64,000 nucleotides of DNA from Dysosmobacter segnis (GCF_014297285.1 NZ_JACOQI010000001.1:124001-188000), one strand, 5' to 3'; shown: positions 8,602 through 17,648, numbered from the stretch's first letter. The notes: generated by a model not told the origin, from the letters alone. Numbers and translations: made by a program.

Positions 8602-9198
8602 ATGAACGATCAGGAACACAACTTGATACAAGCGGCCCGGAACGGCGATCAGGCGGCCTTCGGAGAGCTGGTGCAGCAGTACCAGAAGCGGGTGTTCGCC
8701 CTTGCGGTGCGGATGTGTCCCACGCCAGAGCTGGCAGAGGAGGCGGCGCAGGAGGCATTCCTCGCCGCGTGGCAGGGCCTGCCCTTTTTCCGGGGAGATT
8801 CCGCCTTTGCCACATGGCTTTACCGGCTGACCTCCAACGCCTGCGTGGATCTTCTGCGGAAGGAAAACCGCCATCAGGGACCGTCCCTGGACGATGAGAC
8901 CGTCAGCGCCGAGGTTCCGGATCCCGCTCCCACGCCGGAGAAGGCTGTGGAGCAGCAGGAGCTGCGCCGGCAGATCGAGGCGGGACTGCAAACGCTGTCC
9001 CCGGAGCACCGGGAGGTGCTGATCCTGCGGGAGATCCAGCAGCTAAGCTACGATGAGATCGCCGACGTTTTATCGCTGGATCTGGGGACGGTAAAATCCC
9101 GAATCAACAGGGGACGGCGGCAATTACGGGAATTTTTGCTGAAACAGGGGAACTTTTTATCGTCCGCTGCGTCTAACAAAACAGAAAGGGGGCTGTGA
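8602..9198 (+). CDS. ECF-family RNA polymerase sigma factor
   Basis: 198 residues with sigma region 2 (ELVQQYQKRVFALAVRM through FATWLYRLTSNACVD, about 17-88) and region 4 (LSPEHREVLILREIQQLSYDEIADVL then GTVKSRINRGRRQL, about 132-185). The linker is the short variable type of group 4 (ECF) sigma factors. RBS AGGAGGGGCC directly precedes the ATG. The next gene starts one base after the stop codon and encodes a membrane anti-sigma factor, the standard partner arrangement. The sequence does not show the signal; the SigW/RsiW class responds to envelope stress. Confidence 0.93.
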   Translation: MNDQEHNLIQAARNGDQAAFGELVQQYQKRVFALAVRMCPTPELAEEAAQEAFLAAWQGLPFFRGDSAFATWLYRLTSNACVDLLRKENRHQGPSLDDETVSAEVPDPAPTPEKAVEQQELRRQIEAGLQTLSPEHREVLILREIQQLSYDEIADVLSLDLGTVKSRINRGRRQLREFLLKQGNFLSSAASNKTERGL

Positions 9199-9199
9199 A

Positions 9200-9979
9200 A
9201 TGAATATCCATGAAAACACCGCCCTGCTGGACGCCTTTGTGGACGGCGAGCTGACCAGTGAAGAAATGATTTTCGTCCAGTCCCATCTGGACGAGTGCCC
9301 GGAGTGCCGGGCCTATGTGGATGACGCGCTGGCGATCCGGGCGTCCTTCCCCACGGAGGACGATGCGGAGCTGCCGGCAGATTTTGCGGAAACGGTGATG
9401 AAGGCTGTGGCGGAAACGCCTCAGTCCCGGCCTAAGAAGCGGCAGCCCTGGGGCAAGCTGGCGGCGGCTGCCGCGTGTCTGGCGATGATCGTACTGATGC
9501 AGCACGGCACGTTGGGCAGCATCAGCGGCAGCAGCAATACCTCCGCTGCCTGTGATACGGCCCCGATGGAGGCCGCCGCAGCGGAAAGTGCTCCCGAGGA
9601 ACGGTGCCTGACCGCCGCCGGCGGGGACAACGACTCGGACAGCTTTGCCGATACGAACACAGAAAGCAAAAAGACAGATGTGTATTATGCCTGCGCTCTG
9701 CCGCCGGATCAGACCACTATGGAGAATGACAGCGCGGCAGCTATGACCGACGGTTCCTCCGCTCAGGATGACCTCCCCACGGTGACGGTCAGCAAATCGG
9801 ATCTGGGCGAGCTGCTGGATGACCGGGAACCCACCGAGGTAAAGCCGGGTGTGTGCCGGTATCTGCTGACCCGGCAGGAGTTTGAGGACTTGGCGGCGAA
9901 GCTGGCCGACCGGGGTGTGACACTGGAAACAGAGGACACCGACAGAGACCAGATCTGGCTGGAAATGCTCGACGAATAA
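9200..9979 (+). CDS. Anti-sigma factor with zinc-finger (zf-HC2) domain
   Basis: 259 residues. The cytoplasmic N-terminus carries the anti-sigma zinc motif HLDECPEC (His29, Cys33, Cys36), followed by a single transmembrane helix near 90-107 (AAAAACLAMIVLMQ) and an extracellular, acidic, Ser/Ala-rich region with no recognised fold. Such proteins hold the ECF sigma factor at the membrane until the signal triggers release, often by regulated proteolysis. Translational coupling with the sigma gene is likely, since the gap is one base. A terminator follows directly, closing the dusB-sigma-antisigma transcript. Confidence 0.88.
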   Translation: MNIHENTALLDAFVDGELTSEEMIFVQSHLDECPECRAYVDDALAIRASFPTEDDAELPADFAETVMKAVAETPQSRPKKRQPWGKLAAAAACLAMIVLMQHGTLGSISGSSNTSAACDTAPMEAAAAESAPEERCLTAAGGDNDSDSFADTNTESKKTDVYYACALPPDQTTMENDSAAAMTDGSSAQDDLPTVTVSKSDLGELLDDREPTEVKPGVCRYLLTRQEFEDLAAKLADRGVTLETEDTDRDQIWLEMLDE

Positions 9980-10000
9980 ACCGCGTAAACGGAAATGCAG

Positions 10001-10031
10001 AAAAAGCAATGCCTTTTGGCATTGCTTTTTT
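10001..10031 (+). terminator. Terminator of the sigma/anti-sigma operon
   Basis: AAAAAGCAATGCC, TTTT loop, GGCATTGCTTTTTT. Its distal arm overlaps the -35 of the queT promoter. Confidence 0.9.
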
Positions 10032-10159
10032 GTTTGAATTATGCTATACTGCCTTTTCGACAGGTGCCATCTCCCTGTCCAAGCGCCTTTGACCGGGCGT
10101 TCGTTCGGCAAGCCAACATAGGCCCGCCGTTCTCTAAACAAAAAAATGGAGGTTTTTTT
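10022..10159 (+). promoter_or_regulatory. queT promoter and about 100-nt structured leader
   Basis: TTGCTT 10022-10027, 17 bp, extended -10 TGCTATACT (hexamer 10045-10050). The leader contains GACAGG (about 10059-10064) pairing with CCTGTC, and CGCC/GGCG further on, ending in TGGAGG before the ATG. queT genes are commonly under preQ1 riboswitches. I do not find the compact preQ1-I consensus, so a preQ1-III or other type is only a possibility. Confidence 0.5.
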
Positions 10160-10669
10160 ATGTCCAAATGGTCTACCCGGCAGATCGCTACTGCTGCCAT
10201 CATCGCCGCACTTTACACGGTGATGTCCCTGCTGTCCTCAATTTTCGGCCTGACCTATGGCCCCATCCAGTGCCGCTTTTCTGAAGCACTGACGGTGCTG
10301 CCCTTTTTCCTGCCGGAGGCGGTCCCCGGCCTGTTTGTGGGGTGTCTGGTGACAAATTTGATGAGCACCGTCGGCCCGCTGGATATCATTTTTGGCTCCA
10401 TGGCCACGCTGCTGGCAGCGCTGTGGACGGCGAAGATGCCCAACAAATTTTTGGCGACCCTGCCGCCGGTAATCTGCAACGCTGTCATCATCGGCGCAAT
10501 GATCGCGTGGTATGAGGGCGGCTTCTCCGCCCAGTTCCCCGCCCTGTTCGCCTACAATGCCCTGACGGTGGGCATCGGCGAGGCCATCGCCTGCTGTGTA
10601 CTGGGATTGCTTCTGCTGGAGGTCATGCCCCGGATCCCTGCCCTGCGGGGACGGCTGGCAGTCCGGTAA
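10160..10669 (+). CDS. queT: QueT: queuosine precursor transporter, ECF S component
   Basis: 169-residue membrane protein of the QueT (DUF988) family, substrate-binding part of an ECF importer for preQ1/preQ0. Typical features are the N-terminal ATAAIIAALYTVMSLL, the loop GLTYGPIQCRFSEALTVLPF and FVGCLVTNLMS near residue 65, with about five to six hydrophobic helices. An in-frame ORF extends upstream to 9995, but the ATG at 10160 is the one with a Shine-Dalgarno (GGAGG) and starts at the first conserved residue. It has its own promoter. No ECF ATPase genes adjoin it. Confidence 0.9.
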   Translation: MSKWSTRQIATAAIIAALYTVMSLLSSIFGLTYGPIQCRFSEALTVLPFFLPEAVPGLFVGCLVTNLMSTVGPLDIIFGSMATLLAALWTAKMPNKFLATLPPVICNAVIIGAMIAWYEGGFSAQFPALFAYNALTVGIGEAIACCVLGLLLLEVMPRIPALRGRLAVR

Positions 10670-10686
10670 AGCCTGTATACAAAAAG

Positions 10687-10721
10687 AATCCGCTTTGACA
10701 TGATGTCAAAGCGGATTTTTT
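10687..10721. terminator. Bidirectional terminator between queT and ribF
   Basis: AATCCGCTTTGACA, TGA loop, exact complement, then a T tract; an A tract lies on the other side, so it also ends the minus-strand rimP-to-ribF operon. Confidence 0.9.
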
Positions 10722-10749
10722 CGTATGTGCTGCTGAAATGATAAGCAAA

Positions 10750-11655
10750 TCAGGCTTTGCTTGCGAAATAGGCCCGGGCATCATCGGCGTTCCGGCGGAT
10801 CTCCGCTTTCAGAGCGTCCAGAGAGTCGAAGCGGATCTCGTCCCGGAGCCGCTTGTAGAATTCCACCCGGATGGACTGGCCGTAGAGATCCCCGTCAAAA
10901 TCCAGCATCCAGGATTCCACCGTCAGGTCGCTGCCGTTGTTGACGGTGGGGCGGGTACCCACGTTGGTAACGGCGGCATAGCTGCTGCCGTCCATAAGGC
11001 AGACACGGGCGATATAAACGCCGTCTCCCGGCACCAGTACATGAGGGGGCGGCACCAGATTCACCGTGGGGATGCCGATGGTGTGGCCGATGCGGCGACC
11101 GTGCCGCACCGTCTGGGTCAGGATATGGGGATGGCCCAGATACTCCATGGCCCGCTCCACCTGTCCAAGGCTTACCAGACGGCGGATGTAGGTGGAGCTG
11201 ACGGTGATGCCGCCCACCGTGACCTCCGGGATAATGTCGCAGCCAAGACCCAACTCGGCGCACTTGCTTTTCAGCAGTTCCGGAGTGCCTTGGTTCTTGT
11301 GGCCGAAGCGGTGGTCATGACCGGCCACCAGATGGACGGCGTGATACCGCTTAATGAGAATTTCCGTTACGAAATCCTCCCAGGAGGTGGTCATCATCTC
11401 CTTGTTAAAGGGCACCATGATGACCTCATCGATGCCGTAGAGACTTTTGGCCAGCCAGGCCCGGTCCTCCGGGGAGTTGATGAGGGGCACCGGTACACCG
11501 GTGACCACCTCCTTCGGCGGCTGTGCCCAGGTGAACACCGCAGAGCGGACGCCCCGGCGTTTGGCTTCCTCCACGGTGCGGCGCAGCAAGGCGCCGTGAC
11601 CCAGATGGACCCCGTCGAAAAAGCCCAGAGCAATGACTTTTGGTTGAATGGACAT
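10750..11655 (-). CDS. ribF: RibF: bifunctional riboflavin kinase / FAD synthetase
   Basis: 301-residue enzyme that converts riboflavin to FMN and FAD. The N-terminal nucleotidyltransferase domain shows ALGFFDGVHLGHGALL and VAGHDHRFGH; the C-terminal kinase domain shows GRRIGHTIGIPTVNL. A TTG five codons upstream extends the frame, but the ATG at 11655 has GGAG nine bases before it, so I prefer ATG. It begins four bases after the truB stop and closes the long minus-strand translation operon, an order known from Bacillus (truB-ribF). Confidence 0.94.
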   Translation of the reverse strand: MSIQPKVIALGFFDGVHLGHGALLRRTVEEAKRRGVRSAVFTWAQPPKEVVTGVPVPLINSPEDRAWLAKSLYGIDEVIMVPFNKEMMTTSWEDFVTEILIKRYHAVHLVAGHDHRFGHKNQGTPELLKSKCAELGLGCDIIPEVTVGGITVSSTYIRRLVSLGQVERAMEYLGHPHILTQTVRHGRRIGHTIGIPTVNLVPPPHVLVPGDGVYIARVCLMDGSSYAAVTNVGTRPTVNNGSDLTVESWMLDFDGDLYGQSIRVEFYKRLRDEIRFDSLDALKAEIRRNADDARAYFASKA

Positions 11656-11659
11656 GGTT

Positions 11660-12526
11660 TTATGCTCCAAAAAAGTTCTTGATAGATGTCAGTGTGCCGT
11701 TTTCGGCACAAGAAAGACAGAGAAATTCACCGTTTTTGCCATGGACCCGATAGGTGCCGTCCGCCAGCTCCGGCACCGTAATGGGGTTGCCGTTGCGGAC
11801 CCGGGCCTCCTTGCCGGGAGATGACAGGGTATAAAGAGGATAGGACGCAAACATGGACTCCACAGGCCGCAGCAGAGCTTCTCCTTGGGCTTGTACGTCC
11901 TCAAGGGAGACTGCCTCCGCCAGTGTGTACCCGGCGGCCATGGTGCGGCGGAGACTGAACATAGTGCCGCCGCAGCCCAGCGCTTGCCCGAGGTCATGGC
12001 ACAGCGTCCGCAGATATGTTCCCTTGGAGCAGCGGCAGCGGAGCAGATAGTCCGTCTCGCTGACCTGTTCCAATAGCTCTAACTCAAAAATGGTGATATT
12101 GCGGGGCTTCCGCTCTACCTCCTTGCCCTTTCGGGCCAGATCATAGAGCTTTTGGCCGTTGATCTTGATGGCGGAATACATGGGCGGGATCTGCGCGATA
12201 GGGCCGGTGAAGCGGGGGAGGACGGCTTCCAACGCCGCCCGGTCCACAGTGACGGGATGGGTCTCCAGCGTTTCCCCGGACGTATCCTGGGTGTTGGTGA
12301 CCAGCCCCAGCCGCAGACCGGCGATATACTCTTTTTCGCCGTTTTCCGCGAATTCTACAGCACGGGTAGCCTGTCCCACGAACACAGGCAGAACGCCGGT
12401 GGCCATGGGGTCTAACGTGCCGCCGTGGCCTACCCGCTTTTCCTTCAGAATCCCCCGGGTCTTGGCACAGATATCCATGCTGGTCCATCCGGAGGGTTTA
12501 TCGATTATTACAATGCCGCTGGCCAT
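11660..12526 (-). CDS. truB: TruB: tRNA pseudouridine-55 synthase
   Basis: 288 residues. It isomerises U55 in the T-loop of tRNAs. The catalytic aspartate lies in VGHGGTLDPMATGVL (Asp39), with the KPSGWTS start motif at about 10-16, and RCSKGTYLRTLCHDLG and a short PUA-like C-terminal region as in Gram-positive TruB proteins. It lies ten bases after nrnA and just before ribF on the same strand, as in the conserved rbfA-nrnA-truB-ribF arrangement. Confidence 0.95.
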   Translation of the reverse strand: MASGIVIIDKPSGWTSMDICAKTRGILKEKRVGHGGTLDPMATGVLPVFVGQATRAVEFAENGEKEYIAGLRLGLVTNTQDTSGETLETHPVTVDRAALEAVLPRFTGPIAQIPPMYSAIKINGQKLYDLARKGKEVERKPRNITIFELELLEQVSETDYLLRCRCSKGTYLRTLCHDLGQALGCGGTMFSLRRTMAAGYTLAEAVSLEDVQAQGEALLRPVESMFASYPLYTLSSPGKEARVRNGNPITVPELADGTYRVHGKNGEFLCLSCAENGTLTSIKNFFGA

Positions 12527-12536
12527 AGGCGGTTCC

Positions 12537-13496
12537 TCATTTCTTGAAATCCGGGACGATCCGGGCGATGGCGTTCAGCATTTTTTCCTCTGCCTCCGCC
12601 TGGGTAACGCCCTCCAGCGTGGCTCCGGCGGCGCGGGCATGGCCGCCGCCGCCCAACAGACGGCAGACCTCCGTGGCGTTGACCCGCTCGCCAGTGCGGA
12701 GAGAGAACTTCCAAACGCCGTCTCCCAGCTCCCGCATGGTCACGGCGCAGTCCACCCCCTGGATCTGGGGGCCTAAAGCGGAAAGCTCCTCCGCATCGCT
12801 CTCCGTGGCGTGAAATTTTTCCAGCAGCGACCGGGGGACGGACAGCACCGCCGTCCGGTTGCTGTCGTAAAATTTTGCCTCTGCCAGCATGGCGGCCTCC
12901 AGCTGCATCTGCACGCGGGATTTCGTCTGGAAGAACAGCTTGTTGACGGCGCGGTAGTCAATGCCGGTGTCCATCAGCTCCGCTGCGGCCCGGTGGGTGG
13001 CGGCGGTGACGTTGGAGTAGATGAAGCCGCCGGTGTCCGTGGAGATGGCCACATACAGCGGCAAAGCGATCTCCGGCGTCAGGGGCGTCAGCTCCCGGAC
13101 AATGTCCAAGATCAGCTCGCCACAGGCGGCGGCCTCCGGACGGACGATGTTGGCCTTGCCGAAGCCCTCAAAGGAGGGGTGGTGGTCGATGGCCAGATCA
13201 ACTTTATCCGCGTAAGACTTGGCATTGTCGGGGAACAGTCCCACCGTGGCGATGTCCGTGGATACCACTTTTTCCGGCACGAAGTCCGCCGGAGCGCTGT
13301 AAGGGGTAAAATAGGGAGCGGTATTCTCCGTCAGCCCGGGATTGGGCAGCAGGTAAGCGGTCTTGCCCATGGCCCGCAGCGCGGCGCACAGCCCCGCAGC
13401 ACAGCCAACGGTATCACCGTCGGGCCGGATATGGGTCAGGATCAGGACGCGGTCAAAGGAGCGCAGCAGCGCGGCGGCCTCGGAAACGGTCAGCAT
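12537..13496 (-). CDS. nrnA: NrnA: DHH/DHHA1 oligoribonuclease and pAp phosphatase
   Basis: 319-residue manganese-dependent phosphoesterase that degrades short RNA oligomers and 3'-phosphoadenosine 5'-phosphate. Motifs in order: THIRPDGDTVGC (about 21-32), LAIDHHPS (about 101-108, the DHH motif), and the C-terminal DHHA1 glycine-rich LLGGGGHARAAGATL. It starts three bases after the rbfA stop, with GGAGGAATAAGGG as its ribosome site inside the end of rbfA, so the two are translationally linked. The position matches the Bacillus order. Confidence 0.93.
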   Translation of the reverse strand: MLTVSEAAALLRSFDRVLILTHIRPDGDTVGCAAGLCAALRAMGKTAYLLPNPGLTENTAPYFTPYSAPADFVPEKVVSTDIATVGLFPDNAKSYADKVDLAIDHHPSFEGFGKANIVRPEAAACGELILDIVRELTPLTPEIALPLYVAISTDTGGFIYSNVTAATHRAAAELMDTGIDYRAVNKLFFQTKSRVQMQLEAAMLAEAKFYDSNRTAVLSVPRSLLEKFHATESDAEELSALGPQIQGVDCAVTMRELGDGVWKFSLRTGERVNATEVCRLLGGGGHARAAGATLEGVTQAEAEEKMLNAIARIVPDFKK

Positions 13497-13499
13497 CCC

Positions 13500-13892
13500 T
13501 TATTCCTCCTCCGGCAAAACGGCGTCATTGTCAGGGTTCACCGGCTTTACCTTCTCCGGATCCCGAAGGACCTCCAGAATGTGTGCACCGTAGGCGATGG
13601 AATCGTCAGCGATGAACTGAAGCTCCGGGGTGTAGCGAAGCTGCAAGGCGTGGCCCAGCTCCCGGCGCAGGAAGCCGGAAGCGGACTTCAGTCCCTTCAG
13701 CACATCCTTTTCCTGATTTTTATCCAGAACACTGACATAAATTTTGGAATAGCGCAGGTCTCCGGTGGTGTCCACACGGGTGATGGAGACCATGCCTACC
13801 TGAGAGACGCGGGGATCCTTCAGACGGCGAAGCTGGTCTGCCAGCTCCCGCTGGATCTCCTCATTGATGCGTCCGATACGGTTAGATGCCAT
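13500..13892 (-). CDS. rbfA: RbfA: 30S ribosome-binding factor
   Basis: 130 residues, a single KH-like fold protein that assists late maturation of the 30S subunit and 16S rRNA 5'-end processing. Recognised from NRIGRINEEIQRELADQLRRL, VGMVSITRVDTTGDLRYSKIYVSV and LRYTPELQFIADDSI. The acidic tail (DNDAVLPEEE) is usual. ATG at 13892 follows AGAAAGGAG. It is separated from infB by 91 bases holding a strong GC hairpin that may lower read-through into it. Confidence 0.95.
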   Translation of the reverse strand: MASNRIGRINEEIQRELADQLRRLKDPRVSQVGMVSITRVDTTGDLRYSKIYVSVLDKNQEKDVLKGLKSASGFLRRELGHALQLRYTPELQFIADDSIAYGAHILEVLRDPEKVKPVNPDNDAVLPEEE

Positions 13893-13926
13893 AAAAATTC
13901 TCCTTTCTGATAGTGGGAGATGAAAA

Positions 13927-13953
13927 CCGGGCGGCGGCTATGCCGCCGCCCGG
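13927..13953 (-). terminator. Strong intercistronic hairpin between infB and rbfA
   Basis: CCGGGCGGCGGC pairs perfectly with its complement around a 3-base loop and is followed on the minus strand by TTTT. It may be a partial terminator or an mRNA-stabilising stem inside the operon. Confidence 0.6.
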
Positions 13954-13983
13954 GGTCAGTTGGAACAGATTTTTTGAGAGGGT

Positions 13984-16428
13984 TTAGCGGGGGATCTCCT
14001 CCATGGTGTAGCCCTCGATGATGTCGCCCAGCTTGATGTCGTTGAACTTCTCCACGGTCAGGCCGCACTCAAAGCGCTCCTTGACCTCCTTGACGGAGTC
14101 CTTGAACCGCTGCAGGGAGCCGAGGACGCCCTCGTGGACCACGATGCCATCCCGGACCACACGGACGGAGCAATCCCGGCGCAGGCAGCCGTCCTGCACG
14201 TAGCAGCCGGCCACGGTACCCACGGAGGAGACCTTGTAGGTCTCCCGGACCTCGGCGTGGCCAAGGACCACTTCCCGGTACTTGGGAGCCAGCATACCCT
14301 TCATAGCGGTTTCGATCTCGTCGATGGCGTCGTAGATCACGCGGTACATCCGCATATCCACGTTCTGACGGGCGGCGCTTTCACGGGCAGCGGAATCCGG
14401 CCGGACGTTGAAGCCCACGATGATAGCGTTGGACGCGGCGGCCAGCGTCACATCGGACTCGTTGATCGCACCCACAGCGCCGTGGATGACCCGGACGTTG
14501 ACCTCGTCATTGGACAGCTTCTCCAGAGAGGCCTTCACAGCCTCCACGCTGCCCTGAACATCAGCCTTGACGATCAGAGCCAGCTCCTTGCGCTCGCCGG
14601 ACTTGATCTGGTCGAACAGGTTCTCCAGAGAGACCTTCTGCACGGGTGCGGCGGCCTTAGCGCGCTCCTCTGCCTTGCGCTGCTCCACCAGCTCACGGGC
14701 CATACGCTCGTCGGCCACGGCGAAGAAGGGCGCACCGGCCACGGGAGCCTCGGACAGGCCCGCGATCTCCACGGGGACGGAGGGACCGGCCTCGGTGAGA
14801 CGGTTGCCCCGGTAATCCAGCATGGTGCGGACACGGCCCACGGAGGTGCCGGCGATGATGATGTCGCCCTGCTTCAGAGTGCCGTTCTGCACCAGCAAAG
14901 TGGCCACAGGACCCCGGCCCTTGTCCAGACGGGCCTCGATAACGGTGCCCTGACCGGCCCGGTTGGGGTTGGCCTTCAACTCCTGAACCTCTGCCAGCAG
15001 AGCCAGATTTTCCAGCAGGTTCTCAATACCGATGTGCTTCTTGGCGGAGATCTTGCACACGATGGTCTCGCCGCCCCACTCCTCGGGCACCAGACCGTAT
15101 TCCGTCAGCTGCTGCATGACCCGGTCGGGGTTGGCATTTTCCTTATCAATCTTATTGACGGCCACGATAATGGGAATATTGGCGGCCTTGGCGTGGTTGA
15201 TGGATTCCACGGTCTGGGGCATGATGCCGTCATCCGCAGCCACCATCAAAATGGCGATGTCCGTCACCATGGCGCCCCGGGCACGCATGGAGGTGAAAGC
15301 CTCATGGCCCGGAGTATCCAGGAAGGTGATGGGCTTGCCGTTGATCTGCGCCTGATACGCGCCGATGTGCTGGGTGATGCCGCCGGCCTCGCCGGAAGCC
15401 ACGGAGGTGTTCCGGATGGTATCCAGCAGGGAGGTCTTGCCGTGGTCCACGTGGCCCATGACCACCACAACGGGGGCACGGGGCACCAGGTCCTCGGGAC
15501 GGTCCTCAGTGGTGTCAATGAGCTTCTCCTCGATGGTGACGACCACTTCCTTTTCCACCTTGCAGCCAAGCTCCTCGGCCACGAAGGAGGCGGTATCGAA
15601 GTCGATCATCTGGCTCAGAGAGGCCATGACGCCGTTTTTCATCAGGCACTTGACTACCTCTGCGCCGGTCTTCTTCATGCGGCTGGCCAGCTCACCCACG
15701 CTGATCTCATCGGGGATCTGGACCTTGACGGGGGCCTTCTTAGCGATTTCGAGCTGCAGCTTGCGCATCTTCTCGGCCTCGTCCTGACGGCGCTTGTTGG
15801 AAAAGACCTGACCGCCCTGACGGCCCTTGTTGTTGCGGAACTTCTCCTTGCCGCCCTTCTGGGCCATGCGCTCGCCCCGCTGACCGCCCAGCTCTTCCAG
15901 ACGCTGGTCATACTTGGCCAGGTTCACGTCGCCGCCCTTGCGGGTATCCACCAGCTTTTTCTCAGGCACACGGGTGGTGGGCTGAGCGGTGGCTGTGGAC
16001 TTGTTAGACTTCTGCTGGGGGACTGCCTGCTGCTGCGCGGGCCGCTGGACCTGCTGGACCGGCTTCTGCTGAGGCTGGGCCTGTGCGGGCTTCTGCTGTC
16101 CCTGCTGGGCAGGACGCTGCTGGGGCTGCTGTGCCGGCTTTGCGGTCTGCTGCGCCGCAGTGGGCTGAGCCTTGGGAGCCTCGGCCTTAGGCGCTTCCAC
16201 CTTGGGGGCTTCCGGCTTCTTAGGCTCGTCAGCATAAATGGCAGCAATATTGGAAATCTGGTTGTTCTGGGTCAGATGCTCAAATACGATGGACAGCTCA
16301 TGGTCCTCCAGCGCCTGCATGTTGCTCTTGGGCGCAGTGGCATACTTATCCAGAATTTCTGTGATGACCTTGGCGGGCATACCGAAGTCCCGCGCCACAT
16401 CTCTTACTCTATATTTTTCAATAGCCAA
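13984..16428 (-). CDS. infB: InfB: translation initiation factor IF-2
   Basis: 814-residue GTPase that places fMet-tRNA on the 30S subunit and promotes subunit joining. Residues 1-50 are an IF2 N-terminal domain, residues about 70-155 a low-complexity Gln/Pro/Ala linker, about 230-285 a second N-domain ([19 protein letters not shown]), then the G domain with [12 protein letters not shown] (near 326), DTPGHEAF and NKIDK, followed by domains II-IV. The start is TTG at 16428 behind AAGAGGTG; no better ATG precedes the conserved [13 protein letters not shown]. It is 69 bases after ylxQ, in the usual nusA-infB order. Confidence 0.96.
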   Translation of the reverse strand: MAIEKYRVRDVARDFGMPAKVITEILDKYATAPKSNMQALEDHELSIVFEHLTQNNQISNIAAIYADEPKKPEAPKVEAPKAEAPKAQPTAAQQTAKPAQQPQQRPAQQGQQKPAQAQPQQKPVQQVQRPAQQQAVPQQKSNKSTATAQPTTRVPEKKLVDTRKGGDVNLAKYDQRLEELGGQRGERMAQKGGKEKFRNNKGRQGGQVFSNKRRQDEAEKMRKLQLEIAKKAPVKVQIPDEISVGELASRMKKTGAEVVKCLMKNGVMASLSQMIDFDTASFVAEELGCKVEKEVVVTIEEKLIDTTEDRPEDLVPRAPVVVVMGHVDHGKTSLLDTIRNTSVASGEAGGITQHIGAYQAQINGKPITFLDTPGHEAFTSMRARGAMVTDIAILMVAADDGIMPQTVESINHAKAANIPIIVAVNKIDKENANPDRVMQQLTEYGLVPEEWGGETIVCKISAKKHIGIENLLENLALLAEVQELKANPNRAGQGTVIEARLDKGRGPVATLLVQNGTLKQGDIIIAGTSVGRVRTMLDYRGNRLTEAGPSVPVEIAGLSEAPVAGAPFFAVADERMARELVEQRKAEERAKAAAPVQKVSLENLFDQIKSGERKELALIVKADVQGSVEAVKASLEKLSNDEVNVRVIHGAVGAINESDVTLAAASNAIIVGFNVRPDSAARESAARQNVDMRMYRVIYDAIDEIETAMKGMLAPKYREVVLGHAEVRETYKVSSVGTVAGCYVQDGCLRRDCSVRVVRDGIVVHEGVLGSLQRFKDSVKEVKERFECGLTVEKFNDIKLGDIIEGYTMEEIPR

Positions 16429-16497
16429 TCAAAACACCTCTTACACTCTCCAACCCGGGGGCTGGGCTCGTTCATCTATGAAAACACCGACAGCGTA

Positions 16498-17244
16498 TCA
16501 GCTTTCCTTCTTGCGGAAGGAGCCTTTGCCCTTTTTCACCGGGCGGCTGTGGGCGTATGGATTCGGCCTCCCCTTGGGTTTGGGGCGGTTGCTTTTGGAA
16601 GGGCGGGACCCGCTCTTGCGGAAGGGCCTGCCGGTGCGGTCATCCTTGGCAAAGGATTTTGCCGTTCCGCCGTTTTCGGCGGTTCTGCGGGGACCGGCCT
16701 TTTCTGCGCGCTTGTCGGACACTTCTGCGCTGCGGCGCTGCTTCTCGCCGGACGGCTTACCGGAGACGTCTGCGGGTTTGACCTCTTTCGCATCGGGCAC
16801 TTCCTGCTTTTTGGGGCGCTTGATGCCCCGACGCAGGTTCTTTTCGTGCTGGGCGGCTTCACTTTTTCGCTCTGCGGCACGCTTGGCCTTTAGTTCCAGC
16901 TTGGCAAGATCTTCGTCATATTTCTCCGGGTCCATCTCCGCCAGGCGGCGGACCACGGCGACTGCGAGGCCGATGTCTGTAATAGCGACCACGGCGGCGG
17001 AGCCACGGCCGGTGGCCTGCCCCAGTTCCTGCTTGGTAAAGGGGATCCGCAGCCACACACACTGACCGGCTTCCGCAAAGTGCTGCACCCGGCGGGCGGT
17101 ATTGTCCGCCGCATCAGACGCCAGCAGGAGCACCCGTGCGTCTCTGGCGCGGGCCACAGCTTCCACCGGTTCTTCGCCTACTTCCAGGTTCCGGCCCCGG
17201 AGGCACAGGCCAATGAGGGAGAGAAACTGTTCATTCCTGTTCAT
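16498..17244 (-). CDS. ylxQ: YlxQ-type L7Ae-family RNA-binding protein with a long basic tail
   Basis: 248 residues; usual YlxQ proteins are near 100. Residues 1-100 are the L7Ae/L30e-like domain (LSLIGLCLRGRNLEVGEE, RVLLLASDAADNTARRV, GRGSAAVVAITDIGLA). Residues about 110-248 are an extension rich in Lys, Arg, Pro and Ser that is probably disordered and nucleic-acid binding. I take the ATG at 17244, with GGAGGGACACA before it, rather than the longer in-frame start at 17310. The ATG lies inside the end of ylxR (14-base overlap). Family function: binding of kink-turn-like RNA; exact target unknown. Confidence 0.88.
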   Translation of the reverse strand: MNRNEQFLSLIGLCLRGRNLEVGEEPVEAVARARDARVLLLASDAADNTARRVQHFAEAGQCVWLRIPFTKQELGQATGRGSAAVVAITDIGLAVAVVRRLAEMDPEKYDEDLAKLELKAKRAAERKSEAAQHEKNLRRGIKRPKKQEVPDAKEVKPADVSGKPSGEKQRRSAEVSDKRAEKAGPRRTAENGGTAKSFAKDDRTGRPFRKSGSRPSKSNRPKPKGRPNPYAHSRPVKKGKGSFRKKES

Positions 17245-17512
17245 TGTGTCCCTCCAATTCCGCTTCCATGGCGTCATAGACCTCCGGGGGGATGGCTGTG
17301 CTGAAAGCACGTTCCAGCGCTCTGGATTTCCGGGCTTTTTTCAGACATTCCACATCGTGGCACACATAGGCGCCACGACCGGGCTTTTTGCCCACAAAAT
17401 CCAGACTCACAACGCCCTCCGGGGATTTGACCACCCGCAGCAGGCTTTTTTTATCCTTCATCTCCCGGCAGCCCACACATTGCCGCTGGGGGATCTTTTT
17501 CACTTTCTGCAT
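17231..17512 (-). CDS. ylxR: YlxR/RnpM family RNA-binding protein
   Basis: 93 residues. The family motif [17 protein letters not shown] (Cys12, Cys15) and [19 protein letters not shown] are clear. The protein is small and basic, encoded between nusA and ylxQ as in most Firmicutes. B. subtilis YlxR has been linked to RNase P modulation (RnpM) and gene regulation; the role here is inferred from family. ATG at 17512 follows AAGGGAGGGCTGTCTGA. The acidic tail (ELEGHNEQE) overlaps the ylxQ start. Confidence 0.93.
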   Translation of the reverse strand: MQKVKKIPQRQCVGCREMKDKKSLLRVVKSPEGVVSLDFVGKKPGRGAYVCHDVECLKKARKSRALERAFSTAIPPEVYDAMEAELEGHNEQE

Positions 17513-17558
17513 TCAGACAGCCCTCCCTTACACATGGCGCGGCGGACCGCGCCGGGCT

Positions 17559-17648
17559 TTATCTCCTTCTGTTTCTTCTGCTGCGCCGCAGGTACAGCAC
17601 TGCGATACCCGCAGCCACGCCGCAGAGAAAGAAACTCAACTGTGTCAC
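17559..17648 (-). CDS. 29-residue putative membrane miniprotein translationally coupled to nusA
   Basis: A GTG at 17648 overlaps the nusA stop codon (GTGA) and opens 29 codons ending with TAA at 17559-17561. The product is one hydrophobic stretch, [17 protein letters not shown], followed by RRSRRNRRR, the pattern of a single-pass membrane peptide with a basic cytoplasmic end. A GAGG lies ten bases before the GTG inside nusA. It fills most of the otherwise unexplained 132-base nusA-ylxR gap. I know of no described homologue. It may be real or chance; the start/stop overlap and the charge pattern favour real. Confidence 0.5.
   Translation of the reverse strand: MTQLSFFLCGVAAGIAVLYLRRSRRNRRR

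Noticed and set aside
10051..10159. preQ1-I riboswitch in the queT leader
   Set aside because: The compact consensus with its A-rich tail is not present; kept only as a possible other class.
14134..16893. 919-codon open frame on the plus strand opposite infB
   Set aside because: Antisense shadow: infB is intact and highly conserved on the other strand, and the frame is open only because of GC-rich codon third positions.
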